From contig OW818657.1 of NCBI GenBank assembly GCA_942492905.1, positions 1,550,001-1,614,000 of the forward strand: a stretch of DNA of 64,000 bases, written 5' to 3'. This document shows, one piece after another, positions 25,606-35,304 of this stretch. The translations under genes and the position numbers were made by a program. The notes under the pieces were generated by a model. It searched no databases, was not told where the DNA came from, and worked only from the letters and a program-made list of their open reading frames with translations. This DNA is from CAIZWU01 sp942492905. GTDB lineage: Bacteria; Verrucomicrobiota; Verrucomicrobiia; Verrucomicrobiales; V1-33. The stretch's first letter is position 1, and each line of letters opens with the position of its first letter.

Positions 25606-28260
25606 ATGAAACGTGCCCTCTTTACCGCCACAGCCCTTTTTTCCAGCCTGCTGGCCGGCTGGGCGCAGACTTTGCCGGAGGCGCTGGACAGTCCGGCCCT
25701 CGTGTGGACTTCGGGTGGGGCGACGCCGTGGCGGGCCGCGGTTTCCGATACTGCGAAAAATGGCGGGGATCTGGCGCGCTGCGGGCCCTTTACGGAGGAG
25801 CCGTATGCCTGGATCGAAGGTTCCTCCGGCTGGATGGAGACGACGGTCACCGGCCCGGGCACGTTCCGGATTTATGTCAGGTCAAACGGCAATCCCTACC
25901 TGTCGGCTTCGCTGTCGGTGGACGGTGCGATCACAGACACGTGGAATTGGTTTGATTCATTTGCGCTTCCCGCGGTGGTGTCCCCGTGGAAGGCGCTCAC
26001 GGCTCCGCTGAGCGACGGCCCGCACACCGTCCGTCTGGCGGGCTGTTTTCTGTGCCATGATGGTGGGACCATTCCGCTCAGTTCTCCGATGCTGGAGGCG
26101 GATGCCGCCTCGGTTCTGCCTCCGTTGGTGGCTGCGGGAGATGCCTTGGAGGCGCCGGAGCAAATCTGGCTGACGGGCGGAGAGACCAGATTTTCTGCGG
26201 TGACGGATGTGACCCATGATGGGGTGGATGCCGTGTATGGCCCTGCCCAAAACGGAACCGGTTGGCTGGAGACCCGGGTGACGGGACCGGCCACGGTGAG
26301 CTGGTGGAGGAAAGGGCGGTCGGAGATTTTTCTGGACGGCCTGAGGTTTGCTTCGGAAATCAAAGAGGCCTGGACCCAGGAAACGGCCTTTTTTCCGGCC
26401 AGCGATGCCATCATCCGCTGGGATGAGTTGGATTATGGAACGGGAGGAGTCTGGGTGGATGAATTTGCCGTGCAGTCCGCTGCGACGGTGACATTGGCAG
26501 AGGGCTTGGACACGCCGGGGCGCGTCTTCACTTCCAATAATTGGCATGCCCACACCAGTGCTGCGGCGCCGGACGGCGATGACATGGTGTGGACCCGCAC
26601 GGCCCCGGGGGCAGGGGCTTGGATGGAGACGGTCATTGAGGGGCCGGCGCTGGTGGAATTCGAGGCTCAGGGGCGTGGATTCAGTCTGCTGGAGGTGATT
26701 GTAGATGGACTCGGTCTGCTCAATCTCCAGGGGGGATATAACGAGACCCGGAGCAGTGAGTCCTTTTTTCTGGCCGCCGGCAGCCATATCGTGCGCTGGC
26801 AGGTGCCGGTGGATTCTCCGAATTCCGGCGGCGCCCTGTTCATGTTGGACCGTTTGCGGATCTCCTCCGCTGCCGCGATTTCGCTGGCGGAGGCTCTTGA
26901 TGGTCCGGGCCTGACCTGGAGCAGTCCGGGAACCGTATCCTGGCAGGCGGCAGGGGCGGCCCTTTCCCAGGATGGCACCGATACTTCCTACAGCCCGCCT
27001 TTGGCGGAAGGTCAGACTGCGGTGCTGGAAACCACGGTTACAGGACCGGGAACCTTTTCTTTTTTCTGGACGACCAAGGTCAAAGGAGCGGCGGCGCGCC
27101 TCCTGATGGATGGCCTCGTCCTCCTGCGCACGGTTCCCACCAGCGGCCCTCTGAATCATTGGAGGCGGGAAGCGGTGGAAGTTCCTGCCGGACTGCACAC
27201 CTTCCGCGGCGAAGTGACAGGACCCTGCGGAGCCGGGGCCCTGCTGGTGGATCAGGTGCAGTGGACTCCGGAGCCGGCTCCACCGCTGGCGCCCGCGCTG
27301 GACGTGCCGCCTTCGATCTTTCAAGCCTCGGCGCTGGGAGGAATCGGGCTTGATGCCGTGATCCATTCGGATGGCACCGACTCGCTGAGTCTGGCTGCGT
27401 CCAGTCCCGGTGATACGTCAGGTTTTCTGGGAATGTGGATTGCGGGGCCTGCCAGTGTGACCTTCCGCACCCGCAGTATTCATGGCTCGCTGGTGGTCCA
27501 GGGGGAGGAAGCTTCCACCCAGCAATTTGCGCAGACGGAGTGGACGAATGGCGGGGTGCTCGTGCCTCCCGGCATGCGCCGGCTCCAGTTTTTCCCCCGG
27601 GCCAACTATGACGCTCCAGCAGCGCCTTTTTCCTGGATCGATGCACTGACGATCACCTCCACCGCCATTCCCCTGGCGAATGGCCTCACTGCTCAGGGCT
27701 GGACGTGGCGGACCAACCCGGCAAATCCCTGGTCCGGCATCTCTGGGAGTGGCACCTTGCCTCCCCGCGCCAGCCCGGGCCTGATGGAAACGGCAGATTC
27801 CTCGTGGCTGGAGACCACCCTCACCGGCCCGGCGGTGGTCGAATTCACCGCCGCCGGATTTCTTGATCTATGGCTGGATGGGGCGCTTTTTTCCAAGGTG
27901 AACTATCCTTATGAAACAGCGTCCCGGCGGTCTGTCTGGATTCCCCGCGGTGAGCATACCCTGCGCTGGTTGCGTTCCGGGTGGTCCCCCGTGCTTCCCT
28001 GGCTGGCGTCTTTTTCGGCAGCTTCCATGAATGGGGAGCCCTCTCTGAAACAGGAAAACGGGCAATGGCTCTACACGGTGCCGCGCCCGGCAGGCTTTGC
28101 GGACTCCCGTGTTTCATTGGAATCCGGCACTTCTCCGGCCTCCCTGTATTCCTTCAGCAATTTCACGGTGGAACGCAGTAATCCTGACGAAATCGTTTTC
28201 CGCATCCTGCCTGAGGCGGGGGCTACAAAATTCTTCCTGCGGGCGAAATTCCGTCCATAA
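25606..28260 (+). CDS. Exported protein with six divergent beta-sandwich repeats
   Basis: An 884-residue secreted protein with signal peptide MKRALFTATALFSSLLAGW. It is built of six divergent repeats of 120-160 residues. Each starts with a LAEALDxPGLxW-like segment (LPEALDSP, LAEGLDTPG, LAEALDGPG, LAPALDVPP, LANGLTAQG and a shorter GDALEAPEQIW) and contains a WLETTVTGPGTxxF-like core. This is a degenerate form of a repeat common in secreted proteins of Verrucomicrobiota and related phyla. The C-terminus (GATKFFLRAKFRP) resembles the FFRVKP tail of the neighbouring LamG protein. An upstream ATG at 25582 would add eight residues. The function is unknown; surface display is inferred. Confidence 0.78.
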   Translation: MKRALFTATALFSSLLAGWAQTLPEALDSPALVWTSGGATPWRAAVSDTAKNGGDLARCGPFTEEPYAWIEGSSGWMETTVTGPGTFRIYVRSNGNPYLSASLSVDGAITDTWNWFDSFALPAVVSPWKALTAPLSDGPHTVRLAGCFLCHDGGTIPLSSPMLEADAASVLPPLVAAGDALEAPEQIWLTGGETRFSAVTDVTHDGVDAVYGPAQNGTGWLETRVTGPATVSWWRKGRSEIFLDGLRFASEIKEAWTQETAFFPASDAIIRWDELDYGTGGVWVDEFAVQSAATVTLAEGLDTPGRVFTSNNWHAHTSAAAPDGDDMVWTRTAPGAGAWMETVIEGPALVEFEAQGRGFSLLEVIVDGLGLLNLQGGYNETRSSESFFLAAGSHIVRWQVPVDSPNSGGALFMLDRLRISSAAAISLAEALDGPGLTWSSPGTVSWQAAGAALSQDGTDTSYSPPLAEGQTAVLETTVTGPGTFSFFWTTKVKGAAARLLMDGLVLLRTVPTSGPLNHWRREAVEVPAGLHTFRGEVTGPCGAGALLVDQVQWTPEPAPPLAPALDVPPSIFQASALGGIGLDAVIHSDGTDSLSLAASSPGDTSGFLGMWIAGPASVTFRTRSIHGSLVVQGEEASTQQFAQTEWTNGGVLVPPGMRRLQFFPRANYDAPAAPFSWIDALTITSTAIPLANGLTAQGWTWRTNPANPWSGISGSGTLPPRASPGLMETADSSWLETTLTGPAVVEFTAAGFLDLWLDGALFSKVNYPYETASRRSVWIPRGEHTLRWLRSGWSPVLPWLASFSAASMNGEPSLKQENGQWLYTVPRPAGFADSRVSLESGTSPASLYSFSNFTVERSNPDEIVFRILPEAGATKFFLRAKFRP

Positions 28261-28262
28261 AA

Positions 28263-28286
28263 CCCGGGCCATGCGGCCGGGATGTG
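28263..28286. terminator. Convergent GC-rich hairpin, likely bidirectional terminator
   Basis: CCCGGGCC (28263-28270), a four-base loop and GGCCGGG (28275-28281) form a strong stem with one bulge. TTTT-type tracts follow on the minus strand and a weaker GTGTTTTG follows on the plus strand. It lies between two convergent stops, so it may serve both genes. Confidence 0.6.
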
Positions 28287-28291
28287 TTTTG

Positions 28292-29440
28292 TCAGGATTG
28301 CTCCTGAAGTGCTGTCAGCACGGCCTCGAGCAGACCGAGGCTTTTTTCGTTGGGAAGGACGCCGGGTTCCATCTGGTTCATGACGTAGGCAAAGGCGAGG
28401 CCGGTTTCCGGATCGGCGAAGGCATGGCTGCCGCCGGCCCCCGGGTGGCCGAAAGCGGTCAGGGACGGACCGAAGCGGGAACGGAGTTTGGTGCCATCCG
28501 GGGCGATGGGGTCCATCATGAAACCGGCGGAAAACCGGGTCGGGAGCTGGAGGACGAGGTCGTGGCCCCCGGTGAGCGGAGTGGTTAGGGCGGGCAGGAC
28601 TTCCTCCGGGATGATCTGTTGGTTCTGCCAGACGCCGTGGTTGGCGAGGATGGCGTAGAATTGTCCGAGAGCGCGGGCGCTGCCGACGCCGCCAAACGCG
28701 GGGAGGCCAGCTTGCCAGGCGGGAGGCTGGTTCATCTCCGCGACCGCGTGGAGACCGGCGGGGGATTGGAAAGCACGACGCGTCAGACTGGCGGGATCGG
28801 CCATGGCCTGGAAGAAACCGGTTTCGTCAGGATGCGGCGGTTTGGGGCGGCCGGGATAGAGCCGGGCGATATCGGGATAACGGGATTCCGGAACGCCGCC
28901 GATCCAGAAGTCGAGGGTGAGTGGTGCGGCGATACGATCGCGCCAGACCTGGCCTAACGGGATGCCTCCGGTGAGGCGACGGACACATTCATCGAGGAGG
29001 AAACCGAAGGTACGCGGATGATATCCGTGGGCGGTGCCGGGAGTCCACGCGGGCGCCTGCTGCTCCAGGGCGTGGACCACCGCCGTGTGATCATAAACGG
29101 AAGGAGGCTGATCAAGGGCCGGGAGGCCGGCCTGGTGAGAGAGCAGTTCGCCGAAGGTGAGGGGCAGGGTGAGCTGTGGCCAGAGGGAGCAGACCGGAGC
29201 GTCCAGCGACAGGTGGGCGTCGTGAAGGGTCAGCAACAGCGTCAGGGCGGCGGGACCTTTGGTGGCGGAATAGACAGGGACCAGCGTTTCCGGGGTCCAG
29301 GGGGCTCCGCCATCTTTGGTCAGGGTGCCGCCGGTGAGGTGCAGGATTTCGACGCCATGCTGCCACACCGAGAGCGCGGCCCCGACTTCGCCGCGCTGGG
29401 TGAAGTTCTCGTGGAAGCGCTCCGTGACGGTGGAAAACAT
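28292..29440 (-). CDS. Serine hydrolase, beta-lactamase/family VIII esterase fold
   Basis: A 382-residue protein of the class C beta-lactamase/penicillin-binding-protein-like family. The catalytic SxxK is SATK in VPVYSATKGPAAL near residue 59; the matching Tyr is probably in GTAHGYHPRTFGFLL. HPGAGGSHAF near residue 340 takes the place of the KTG motif. The W-x-P/SATKG arrangement with an HPGxGG box is typical of EstB-like carboxylesterases rather than true beta-lactamases. No signal peptide is evident, so the enzyme is probably cytoplasmic and acts on small esters. It stands alone between two divergent or convergent neighbours. Confidence 0.85.
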   Translation of the reverse strand: MFSTVTERFHENFTQRGEVGAALSVWQHGVEILHLTGGTLTKDGGAPWTPETLVPVYSATKGPAALTLLLTLHDAHLSLDAPVCSLWPQLTLPLTFGELLSHQAGLPALDQPPSVYDHTAVVHALEQQAPAWTPGTAHGYHPRTFGFLLDECVRRLTGGIPLGQVWRDRIAAPLTLDFWIGGVPESRYPDIARLYPGRPKPPHPDETGFFQAMADPASLTRRAFQSPAGLHAVAEMNQPPAWQAGLPAFGGVGSARALGQFYAILANHGVWQNQQIIPEEVLPALTTPLTGGHDLVLQLPTRFSAGFMMDPIAPDGTKLRSRFGPSLTAFGHPGAGGSHAFADPETGLAFAYVMNQMEPGVLPNEKSLGLLEAVLTALQEQS

Positions 29441-29548
29441 AACGCAATCTCTTTCTGACCGGAGGCCGGCAACCCATGGGAGAAGGAACCCGGTGGCAAA
29501 GGTTTCCCGAAGTCCCGCCTCCCGAAACTGTCCTGCCCGGTCATTCTC

Positions 29549-31177
29549 CTAGCGTTTGTCCTTGGAGGCGGGTTTGGCAGGCTTCGCTGGTTTGGCGGGA
29601 GTCTCCTTGGTTTTCGGTTTTTCGGTGGCTTCGGATTTGTCCGGAGCGGCGGCGGGCACCCCGGCACCCGGGGTGGCGCGGTTTGCCAGCACGAAGGCCT
29701 CGGCTTCCTTGAGTTGTTCAGGACTGAGGCGCTTTTTGAAATTGGCGAGGCGTTCCTTGGCAGCTTCGATTTTGGCTTCGGCCCCGGCGGTGTAGAGGAG
29801 GAAGACCTGCTTGAAATCGCCCTGCACGCCCCGGCCATCCTCGATCATGGCTCCGAGCGAGGCCATGGCGAGCGGGTTGCCTTTGGAAGCGGCCTCCTTG
29901 TAGATTTCGCCGGCGGTTTTGTTATCCACGGCGCCGGTGCTGCCGTTTTCCAGAATGGCGGCCACGTTGAGGGCGCCTGTCATGTCGCCATTCTGCATGG
30001 CGCGTTGGAACCAGGCGAGGGCGGCCTGGGCATCGGCGGTGGTCCCTTTGCCATCGCGGTAACGCGTGCCGAGGGCAAGCTGGGAGGGGACAAAGGCCGA
30101 CATGGCGGCCTTGTAGTGCCAGTCGAATGCGGCGGCGGGGTCCTTCTTCAGGCCGCCTTTTCCTTCGTCATGGAAGACCGCCAGATTGAACAGGCACATG
30201 CCCACTTTTTTGTCGGCTCCGGCTTGATAGGCGGCGAGCGCTTTCTGCTCGTCCTTGGGCACGCCGAGGCCGTTTTCATGGAAATATCCCAGTTTGTTGT
30301 AGGCGGAAAATTCGTTTTTGGCGATAGCGTCGCTATAGAGATCGAAGGCTTTTTTCGGATCTTTTTTGACGCCGCTGCCGGCTTCGTACAGTCCGCCGAG
30401 GGTCATGATGGCCTGGGTGGACCCCATCCCGATGGCTTTTTGGAGCAGGGAAAGGCCGCGGTCCACATCCGGCTTGAGGCCGTTGCCGGAAACAAGCCGG
30501 CGGCCGTATTCCACCAGCGCCGGCAGGTGGCCGGCCTGGACGGCCTGTTCCATCAGGGCGAGGGCCTGTTTGGCCTGGGCTTCGGTCAGTTGGGGCTGAT
30601 TCCCGATCATCAGGGCCAGCGTCCAGGTGGCATCCGGGTCGCCACTGGCTGCGGCGCGTTCGAACCAGACCCGCGCTTTGTCGGCATCCTTGGCAATTCC
30701 GGCGGCGGGAATGCCATCAAGGTAGAGTTGACCCATGGAAGTCTGGGCGGCCGCATTGCCGGTGTTGGCGAGGTCCTCCACCATGGCCACGGCCTTGGCG
30801 GGATCGCCGCCGCTGGCGAGCAGGAGCAGCCCGAGGTTGTTTTTGGCGGGGGCATATCCCGCGTCAGCCGCCTTTTGATAGGCCTCCCGGGCTTTTTCTA
30901 GGGAAGCGGTGGTGCCCAGGCCATATTGATGGAGATATCCGAGGAAAAACTGACGTTCCGCGGAGGAGGCGTCCGTGGCCAGTTTGGCGGCGGCTTCAAA
31001 GGCGGGCTTCGATTCCTCCGGCGATTTGGCCTTTTTCAGGGTCTCCACAATGGCGGTGAGTTCCGGCTCCTTGACCACATCGGGGGGGCTGAGGAATTTG
31101 GCCCGCGCTGCGGGGGCCGTCCACAGCCCGAAGGCGACGGTCGCTGCGAGGGGGAGGAGGGAAGAGCGGAAGTTCAT
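29549..31177 (-). CDS. Exported Sel1-repeat protein
   Basis: A 542-residue protein with a signal peptide ending near ARAK. It is followed by about eleven Sel1/TPR-like units of roughly 36-40 residues, visible as FLGYLHQYGLG, NNLGLLLLASG, TSMGQLYLDGI, MTLGGLYEAGSG, NKLGYFHENGLG, LALGTRYRDGKG and ASLGAMIEDGRG. The C-terminal tail is Lys/Pro/Ala rich (PAKPAKPAKPASKDKR). Sel1 repeats form superhelical scaffolds for protein-protein contact. The partner is unknown and probably periplasmic. The gene diverges from moxR across 166 bases. Confidence 0.88.
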   Translation of the reverse strand: MNFRSSLLPLAATVAFGLWTAPAARAKFLSPPDVVKEPELTAIVETLKKAKSPEESKPAFEAAAKLATDASSAERQFFLGYLHQYGLGTTASLEKAREAYQKAADAGYAPAKNNLGLLLLASGGDPAKAVAMVEDLANTGNAAAQTSMGQLYLDGIPAAGIAKDADKARVWFERAAASGDPDATWTLALMIGNQPQLTEAQAKQALALMEQAVQAGHLPALVEYGRRLVSGNGLKPDVDRGLSLLQKAIGMGSTQAIMTLGGLYEAGSGVKKDPKKAFDLYSDAIAKNEFSAYNKLGYFHENGLGVPKDEQKALAAYQAGADKKVGMCLFNLAVFHDEGKGGLKKDPAAAFDWHYKAAMSAFVPSQLALGTRYRDGKGTTADAQAALAWFQRAMQNGDMTGALNVAAILENGSTGAVDNKTAGEIYKEAASKGNPLAMASLGAMIEDGRGVQGDFKQVFLLYTAGAEAKIEAAKERLANFKKRLSPEQLKEAEAFVLANRATPGAGVPAAAPDKSEATEKPKTKETPAKPAKPAKPASKDKR

Positions 31178-31343
31178 AAAAAGAGGGGTTTTTCGCAGAG
31201 GCGCCCGGTAAAGTCAATGCCCGCCGATCAGGGGGAAACCCGGGGGGTGGGTCCGGGCAGGGGTCCGGCTACCGCGAAGGGAGCGGATTTCCCGGGCTGA
31301 TTCCTGCATTGCGCCCGCCGCGGGCTGTGGTCCTGTTTGCGTT

Positions 31344-32360
31344 ATGGATTATGCGACTGATTCTGAAATCGCGGCGGCGGCACCGGCGGTGCAGGCGTTG
31401 CGCGGGGCAATGCAGCAGGTGTTGTTCGGGAAAGAGGAATTGATCGACCTGACGATCTGCGGGCTGCTGGCGCGGGGACACATTTTATTGGAAGGACTGC
31501 CGGGTTTGGGCAAAACGGAATTGGTCAAGGGGCTGGCGAGGGCCCTGCAGTTGGAGACCAAACGCATCCAGTTTACTCCCGACCTGCTGCCGGGCGATAT
31601 CACGGGGAATCCGGTGCTGCAGGAAACACCCCAGGGCCGGGCGTTTGTGTTCCAGCCAGGTCCGGTGTTTGCCAATCTGGTGCTGGCGGATGAAATCAAC
31701 CGGGCCAGCCCGAAAACGCAGAGCGCCCTGCTGGAGGCGATGCAGGAACGCCGGGTCACGGTGCTCGGCCAGACCCATGTGCTGCCGGATCCGTTTTTTG
31801 TCCTAGCCACCCAGAACCCCATTGAGCTCGAAGGAACCTATCCGCTGCCGGAAGCTCAGGTGGACCGGTTTTTGTTCAAACTCGAAGTCCGCCGCAACGA
31901 TGCCGCGACGCTGGAGCAGATCGTCAAAAACCGCGAACTCGGGGTGGAGCCGGTGGTTCATGCGGTGATGACGCGGGAGACTCTGGCGGATCTGCACGCG
32001 TTGGTGCGCCGGGTGTTCCTGCCGGATGTGGTGGCGAATTATATTGGCAGGATTGTCGATGCCACCCACCCCGGCCAGTCCGCCGCGGCGCAGCCGGTAA
32101 AGTTCGGGGCCAGTCCCCGGGCGGCTTTGAGCCTCGCTTCAGCCGTGAAAGCCCGGGCGCTGATGCAGGGCCGGTGCCATGCCAGTTTTGAGGATACCCA
32201 GGCGTTGGCGCAGGCGGTGCTGGGGCACCGGGTGGTGCTGGATTACAGCGCCAGGATCGAAGGAAAAACCACCCGTGATATTGTGGCCGCGATCCTCCAC
32301 GAAGTGCCGGTCACGGCTGGGGCGGTGCCGCGTCCCCTGCAGCGCGTGGCGGTTGGTTAG
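31344..32360 (+). CDS. MoxR family AAA+ ATPase
   Basis: A 338-residue AAA+ ATPase with Walker A GLPGLGKTELVKG near residue 53, the GDITGNPVLQETPQGRAFVFQPGPVF segment split by a beta hairpin, Walker B LVLADEINRAS, and sensor 1 in LATQNPIELEGTYPLPEAQ. These identify the MoxR family, ATP-driven chaperones that help assemble or activate partner proteins, often with VWA or DUF58 partners. None is adjacent; instead a membrane protein follows 19 bases downstream and an ABC ATPase after that. The start ATG at 31344 has no visible ribosome binding site. Confidence 0.93.
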   Translation: MDYATDSEIAAAAPAVQALRGAMQQVLFGKEELIDLTICGLLARGHILLEGLPGLGKTELVKGLARALQLETKRIQFTPDLLPGDITGNPVLQETPQGRAFVFQPGPVFANLVLADEINRASPKTQSALLEAMQERRVTVLGQTHVLPDPFFVLATQNPIELEGTYPLPEAQVDRFLFKLEVRRNDAATLEQIVKNRELGVEPVVHAVMTRETLADLHALVRRVFLPDVVANYIGRIVDATHPGQSAAAQPVKFGASPRAALSLASAVKARALMQGRCHASFEDTQALAQAVLGHRVVLDYSARIEGKTTRDIVAAILHEVPVTAGAVPRPLQRVAVG

Positions 32361-32379
32361 CAATTTTACGACCGCACGC

Positions 32380-34248
32380 ATGGCCGCTTTGAATTTTCCT
32401 TCCCTGACCAGACCCACCCGGCCTGCTTTCCTGCGGTGCCTTTTCCTGTCGTTCGCGGCAGTCTGCTCCGTCCCGGCCCAGCAGACCGAGACTCTCCCCT
32501 TGAACGAGGAAAATGGATCGACCGTACAGCTGACCCATGTGTTCAGCAGCGTGCCGCCGGGTGGTTATACCGCGATCCGGGTGAATGTGAACAACCAGGG
32601 GAAGGAAGCGATTTCATTGGTGGTGGGCACTTCCAGCACCACGCCTTCGAATCGGAGTGAACATGTGCTGACGGGGCCGGCCATCACCTTGGCCTGTCCG
32701 CCGGGATCGACCACCGTGCGGGAACTGATCGTGCCCTTGATGACAGAATTTTCCTCCAGCCGGAGCTATCGGGGCAGTTTCCTGGGGGTGACTCTGAGCG
32801 GGGCAGGCCGGACCCATCAGGCAAGATTTGACTCCATGATCTCAACGACCCAACCATTTTGGGCGATCAGTCAATCCATCGGTGGTGCTGCGGCTACGGC
32901 TTTGAACGAAGCCGCGCGGCCCAAATCTGGCAAGGGCGGCTCGGGTTACAGCAGTGGAGAGTCATTTGCCGGCAGTTTTCTTCCGGCGGATTTGCCGGCC
33001 GACTGGCGCGGCTACATGGGGCTGGATGGCCTGGCCCTGACCGATGAGGAATGGAATGCCCTTCCGCCGGGTGTCCGGACTGCCATCCGGCACTGGATGC
33101 TGCTGGGGGGCGTGCTCGATTTGTATCATACCGGTGCGGCCCCGGAGGCGATTCTGCAGGAACTTAAAGCCGGGCCGGCCGAACCGGATCCTACCGGGGG
33201 AGTGCTGGGCGGGATGCCGGCAGGAGCAGGAAAGGTCCGGGTTTTTGCCTGGAACGGGGGCGTGCTCGGCGCTCCCGCCATGAGCCGCTTTTTTTCCGGT
33301 GCCGGCCTATCCATCCGCCACGTGGCGGCCCGGGAGGCGATGCTGCCCGGTCCCCCAGGCAACCGGGCAGGATCCACCCTGCGGGAGGCGCTGGGCATCC
33401 GCAGTTTTGCGGCTTGGCAGGTCGGGGTCATTTTACTGCTCTTCGGCATCCTTGTCGGACCGGTGAATTTGTTTTACCTCGCTGGCCCCGGGCGCCGGCA
33501 CCGGTTGTTTGTGACCACTCCGTTGATCGCGCTGGGAGCTTCGCTGGTCCTGATCGCGGTGATTTTTCTCCAGGACGGGGCCGGAGGGAAAGGCCAACGG
33601 GCAGTCCTGCTGGAATTGTTCCCTGACGAGAATCTGAGCACGGTCCGGCAGTATCAGATCAGTCGCACCGGCGTCCTTTTCGGGGGAGGTTTTGTGATGG
33701 ACGATTTGGCGCTGCTCTCGCCGCTGTTGCTCGAAAACAGCCGCTGGACCCGGCTCAAGTCCGGCGGCAGCAATGACTCCGAAGGCCAACGCTTCAACCA
33801 GCCCGAGCCGCAGGCGTATGCCGGCGACTGGTTCCAAAGCCGCAGCGAGCAGGCGCAACTGGTGGAAACGATCCGGCCCGGCCGCGGCCGTTTGGAACTC
33901 AAGCCCGGCACTGGTGATCCGGTGTTGGTTTCGAGCCTTGCCGGAGCCTTGGAGTCCGTTTTTTATCAGGATCCCGGCGGGCAGTGGTGGACGGCGTCGG
34001 CCCCTCTCGCCACCGGAGGCAGCCTGTCTCTGCAACCATCGGATGCAGCGGCTTTCGCGGTCTGGGCTGCAGAGCAACTCGCCCCATTTCCTCTGGCCGT
34101 GGCGGCGCCCCTCCGGTCCGGCCGCCACGCCGGCCGGTTCTACGCCGTCTCCCGCGATCCGGCTATTGGCTTCGCCGGAACCCTCAAATCCATCGACTGG
34201 GCCAACGACCATGCCTTTCTTCATGGCCGGCTGGCCCCGGCTCCCTGA
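32380..34248 (+). CDS. Exported membrane protein in MoxR/ABC cluster
   Basis: A 622-residue protein of unknown function. A signal peptide (FLRCLFLSFAAVCSVPAQ) precedes a beta-rich extracytoplasmic region of about 330 residues. Two membrane helices lie near residues 345-395 (FAAWQVGVILLLFGILVGP and LIALGASLVLIAVIFLQDG). A second extracytoplasmic region follows. The layout recalls accessory proteins of ABC-2 type export clusters in Bacteroidota and Verrucomicrobiota. ATG 32380 was chosen because it gives the signal peptide; the open frame reaches back into moxR. It lies 19 bases after moxR and 12 bases before the ABC gene, so the three are probably one transcript. Confidence 0.78.
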   Translation: MAALNFPSLTRPTRPAFLRCLFLSFAAVCSVPAQQTETLPLNEENGSTVQLTHVFSSVPPGGYTAIRVNVNNQGKEAISLVVGTSSTTPSNRSEHVLTGPAITLACPPGSTTVRELIVPLMTEFSSSRSYRGSFLGVTLSGAGRTHQARFDSMISTTQPFWAISQSIGGAAATALNEAARPKSGKGGSGYSSGESFAGSFLPADLPADWRGYMGLDGLALTDEEWNALPPGVRTAIRHWMLLGGVLDLYHTGAAPEAILQELKAGPAEPDPTGGVLGGMPAGAGKVRVFAWNGGVLGAPAMSRFFSGAGLSIRHVAAREAMLPGPPGNRAGSTLREALGIRSFAAWQVGVILLLFGILVGPVNLFYLAGPGRRHRLFVTTPLIALGASLVLIAVIFLQDGAGGKGQRAVLLELFPDENLSTVRQYQISRTGVLFGGGFVMDDLALLSPLLLENSRWTRLKSGGSNDSEGQRFNQPEPQAYAGDWFQSRSEQAQLVETIRPGRGRLELKPGTGDPVLVSSLAGALESVFYQDPGGQWWTASAPLATGGSLSLQPSDAAAFAVWAAEQLAPFPLAVAAPLRSGRHAGRFYAVSRDPAIGFAGTLKSIDWANDHAFLHGRLAPAP

Positions 34249-34260
34249 CTTTTTCAACCC

Positions 34261-35295
34261 ATGTCCGCCGCTATCGCCGTCCACCATCTGCACCGCTCCT
34301 TCGGCACTTTGAAGGCCGTGAATGGCGTGTCCTTCGAGATCATGCAGGGCAGCGTGGTTGGTTTTGTCGGAGCCAACGGCGCCGGTAAAACCACCACCAT
34401 GCGCATCCTCGCCACGTTGGATTATCCCACCGCCGGCACCGCCAGCATCATGGGCCGGAGTGTGGTGCAGTATCCCGCCGAGGTGCGGCGCCTGCTCGGC
34501 TGGGTCCCTGACAGTTTCGGCACCTATGAAAACATGACGGTGCTGGAGTATCTGGATTTCTACGCCCGGGCGCTCGGGTTCAAAGGTCAGGAACGCGTCC
34601 AGCGCATTCAGGATGTGATGGACTTCACCGACCTCGGCCCGCTCTCCGGCCGCCTGATCAACCAGATGTCGAAAGGTCAGGGCCAGCGCCTCTGTCTCGG
34701 CCGCGCCCTCATCCACGATCCCCAGGTGCTCATCATGGACGAACCGGCCGCCGGCCTCGATCCCAAGGCCCGTGTGGAATTGAAGCGCCTCATCCGCATC
34801 CTCGCGGAGGAAGGCAAAACGATCCTGATCTCCTCCCACATCCTCTCTGAACTCGGGGAAATGTGCGACACTCTCCTCTTCATCGACAAGGGCCAGATCG
34901 TGCACCACGGCACCGCCCAGAGCCTCCAGCGCACCGATCACTCCGTCACCCTGGTGGATGTAAAGCTCGCCCACAGTCCGGAGAAAATGGTGTCATGGGC
35001 ACTCGTTTCGCCGCATGTGAAAATCCTCGAAGAGCGTAAATCAGGCGCCCGCCTCAGCATTGATAGTGCCGATCCTGAAATCATCGCTGGCGTCCTCCGC
35101 CGCATGATCACTGACGGTCTTCCGGTGGTGGAATTCCACCAGGAGCAGCAAAACCTTGAAGACGCCTTCATCGACATGCTCGGCCGCATCGAGTCCGGCG
35201 AAGTGGTGCCATTGCACGCCGTACCGGCGGTACCCGGACCGCCCGCGGAGCCACTTCGCCCGCTGGTTGATGATCCCGCGCGTTGGGGCGGATAA
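34261..35295 (+). CDS. ABC transporter ATP-binding protein (ABC-2/NatA type)
   Basis: A 344-residue ATPase with Walker A GANGAGKTTT near residue 39, Walker B VLIMDEPAAGLD, and the signature segment NQMSKGQGQRLCLGRAL, where SKGQ replaces the canonical SGGQ. A C-terminal extension of about 110 residues with an unfamiliar domain (QEQQNLEDAFIDMLG) resembles NatA/GldA-type proteins. The partner permease normally follows in this family, but the next gene is on the opposite strand. The permease must be elsewhere, or the upstream membrane protein substitutes for it. It closes the three-gene moxR cluster. Confidence 0.88.
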   Translation: MSAAIAVHHLHRSFGTLKAVNGVSFEIMQGSVVGFVGANGAGKTTTMRILATLDYPTAGTASIMGRSVVQYPAEVRRLLGWVPDSFGTYENMTVLEYLDFYARALGFKGQERVQRIQDVMDFTDLGPLSGRLINQMSKGQGQRLCLGRALIHDPQVLIMDEPAAGLDPKARVELKRLIRILAEEGKTILISSHILSELGEMCDTLLFIDKGQIVHHGTAQSLQRTDHSVTLVDVKLAHSPEKMVSWALVSPHVKILEERKSGARLSIDSADPEIIAGVLRRMITDGLPVVEFHQEQQNLEDAFIDMLGRIESGEVVPLHAVPAVPGPPAEPLRPLVDDPARWGG

Positions 35296-35304
35296 AAGTG
35301 GAAC

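Noticed and set aside
28292..29440. A true class C beta-lactamase
   Set aside because: No signal peptide, and the HPGAGG box in place of KTG fits esterase-like relatives, so resistance is not implied.
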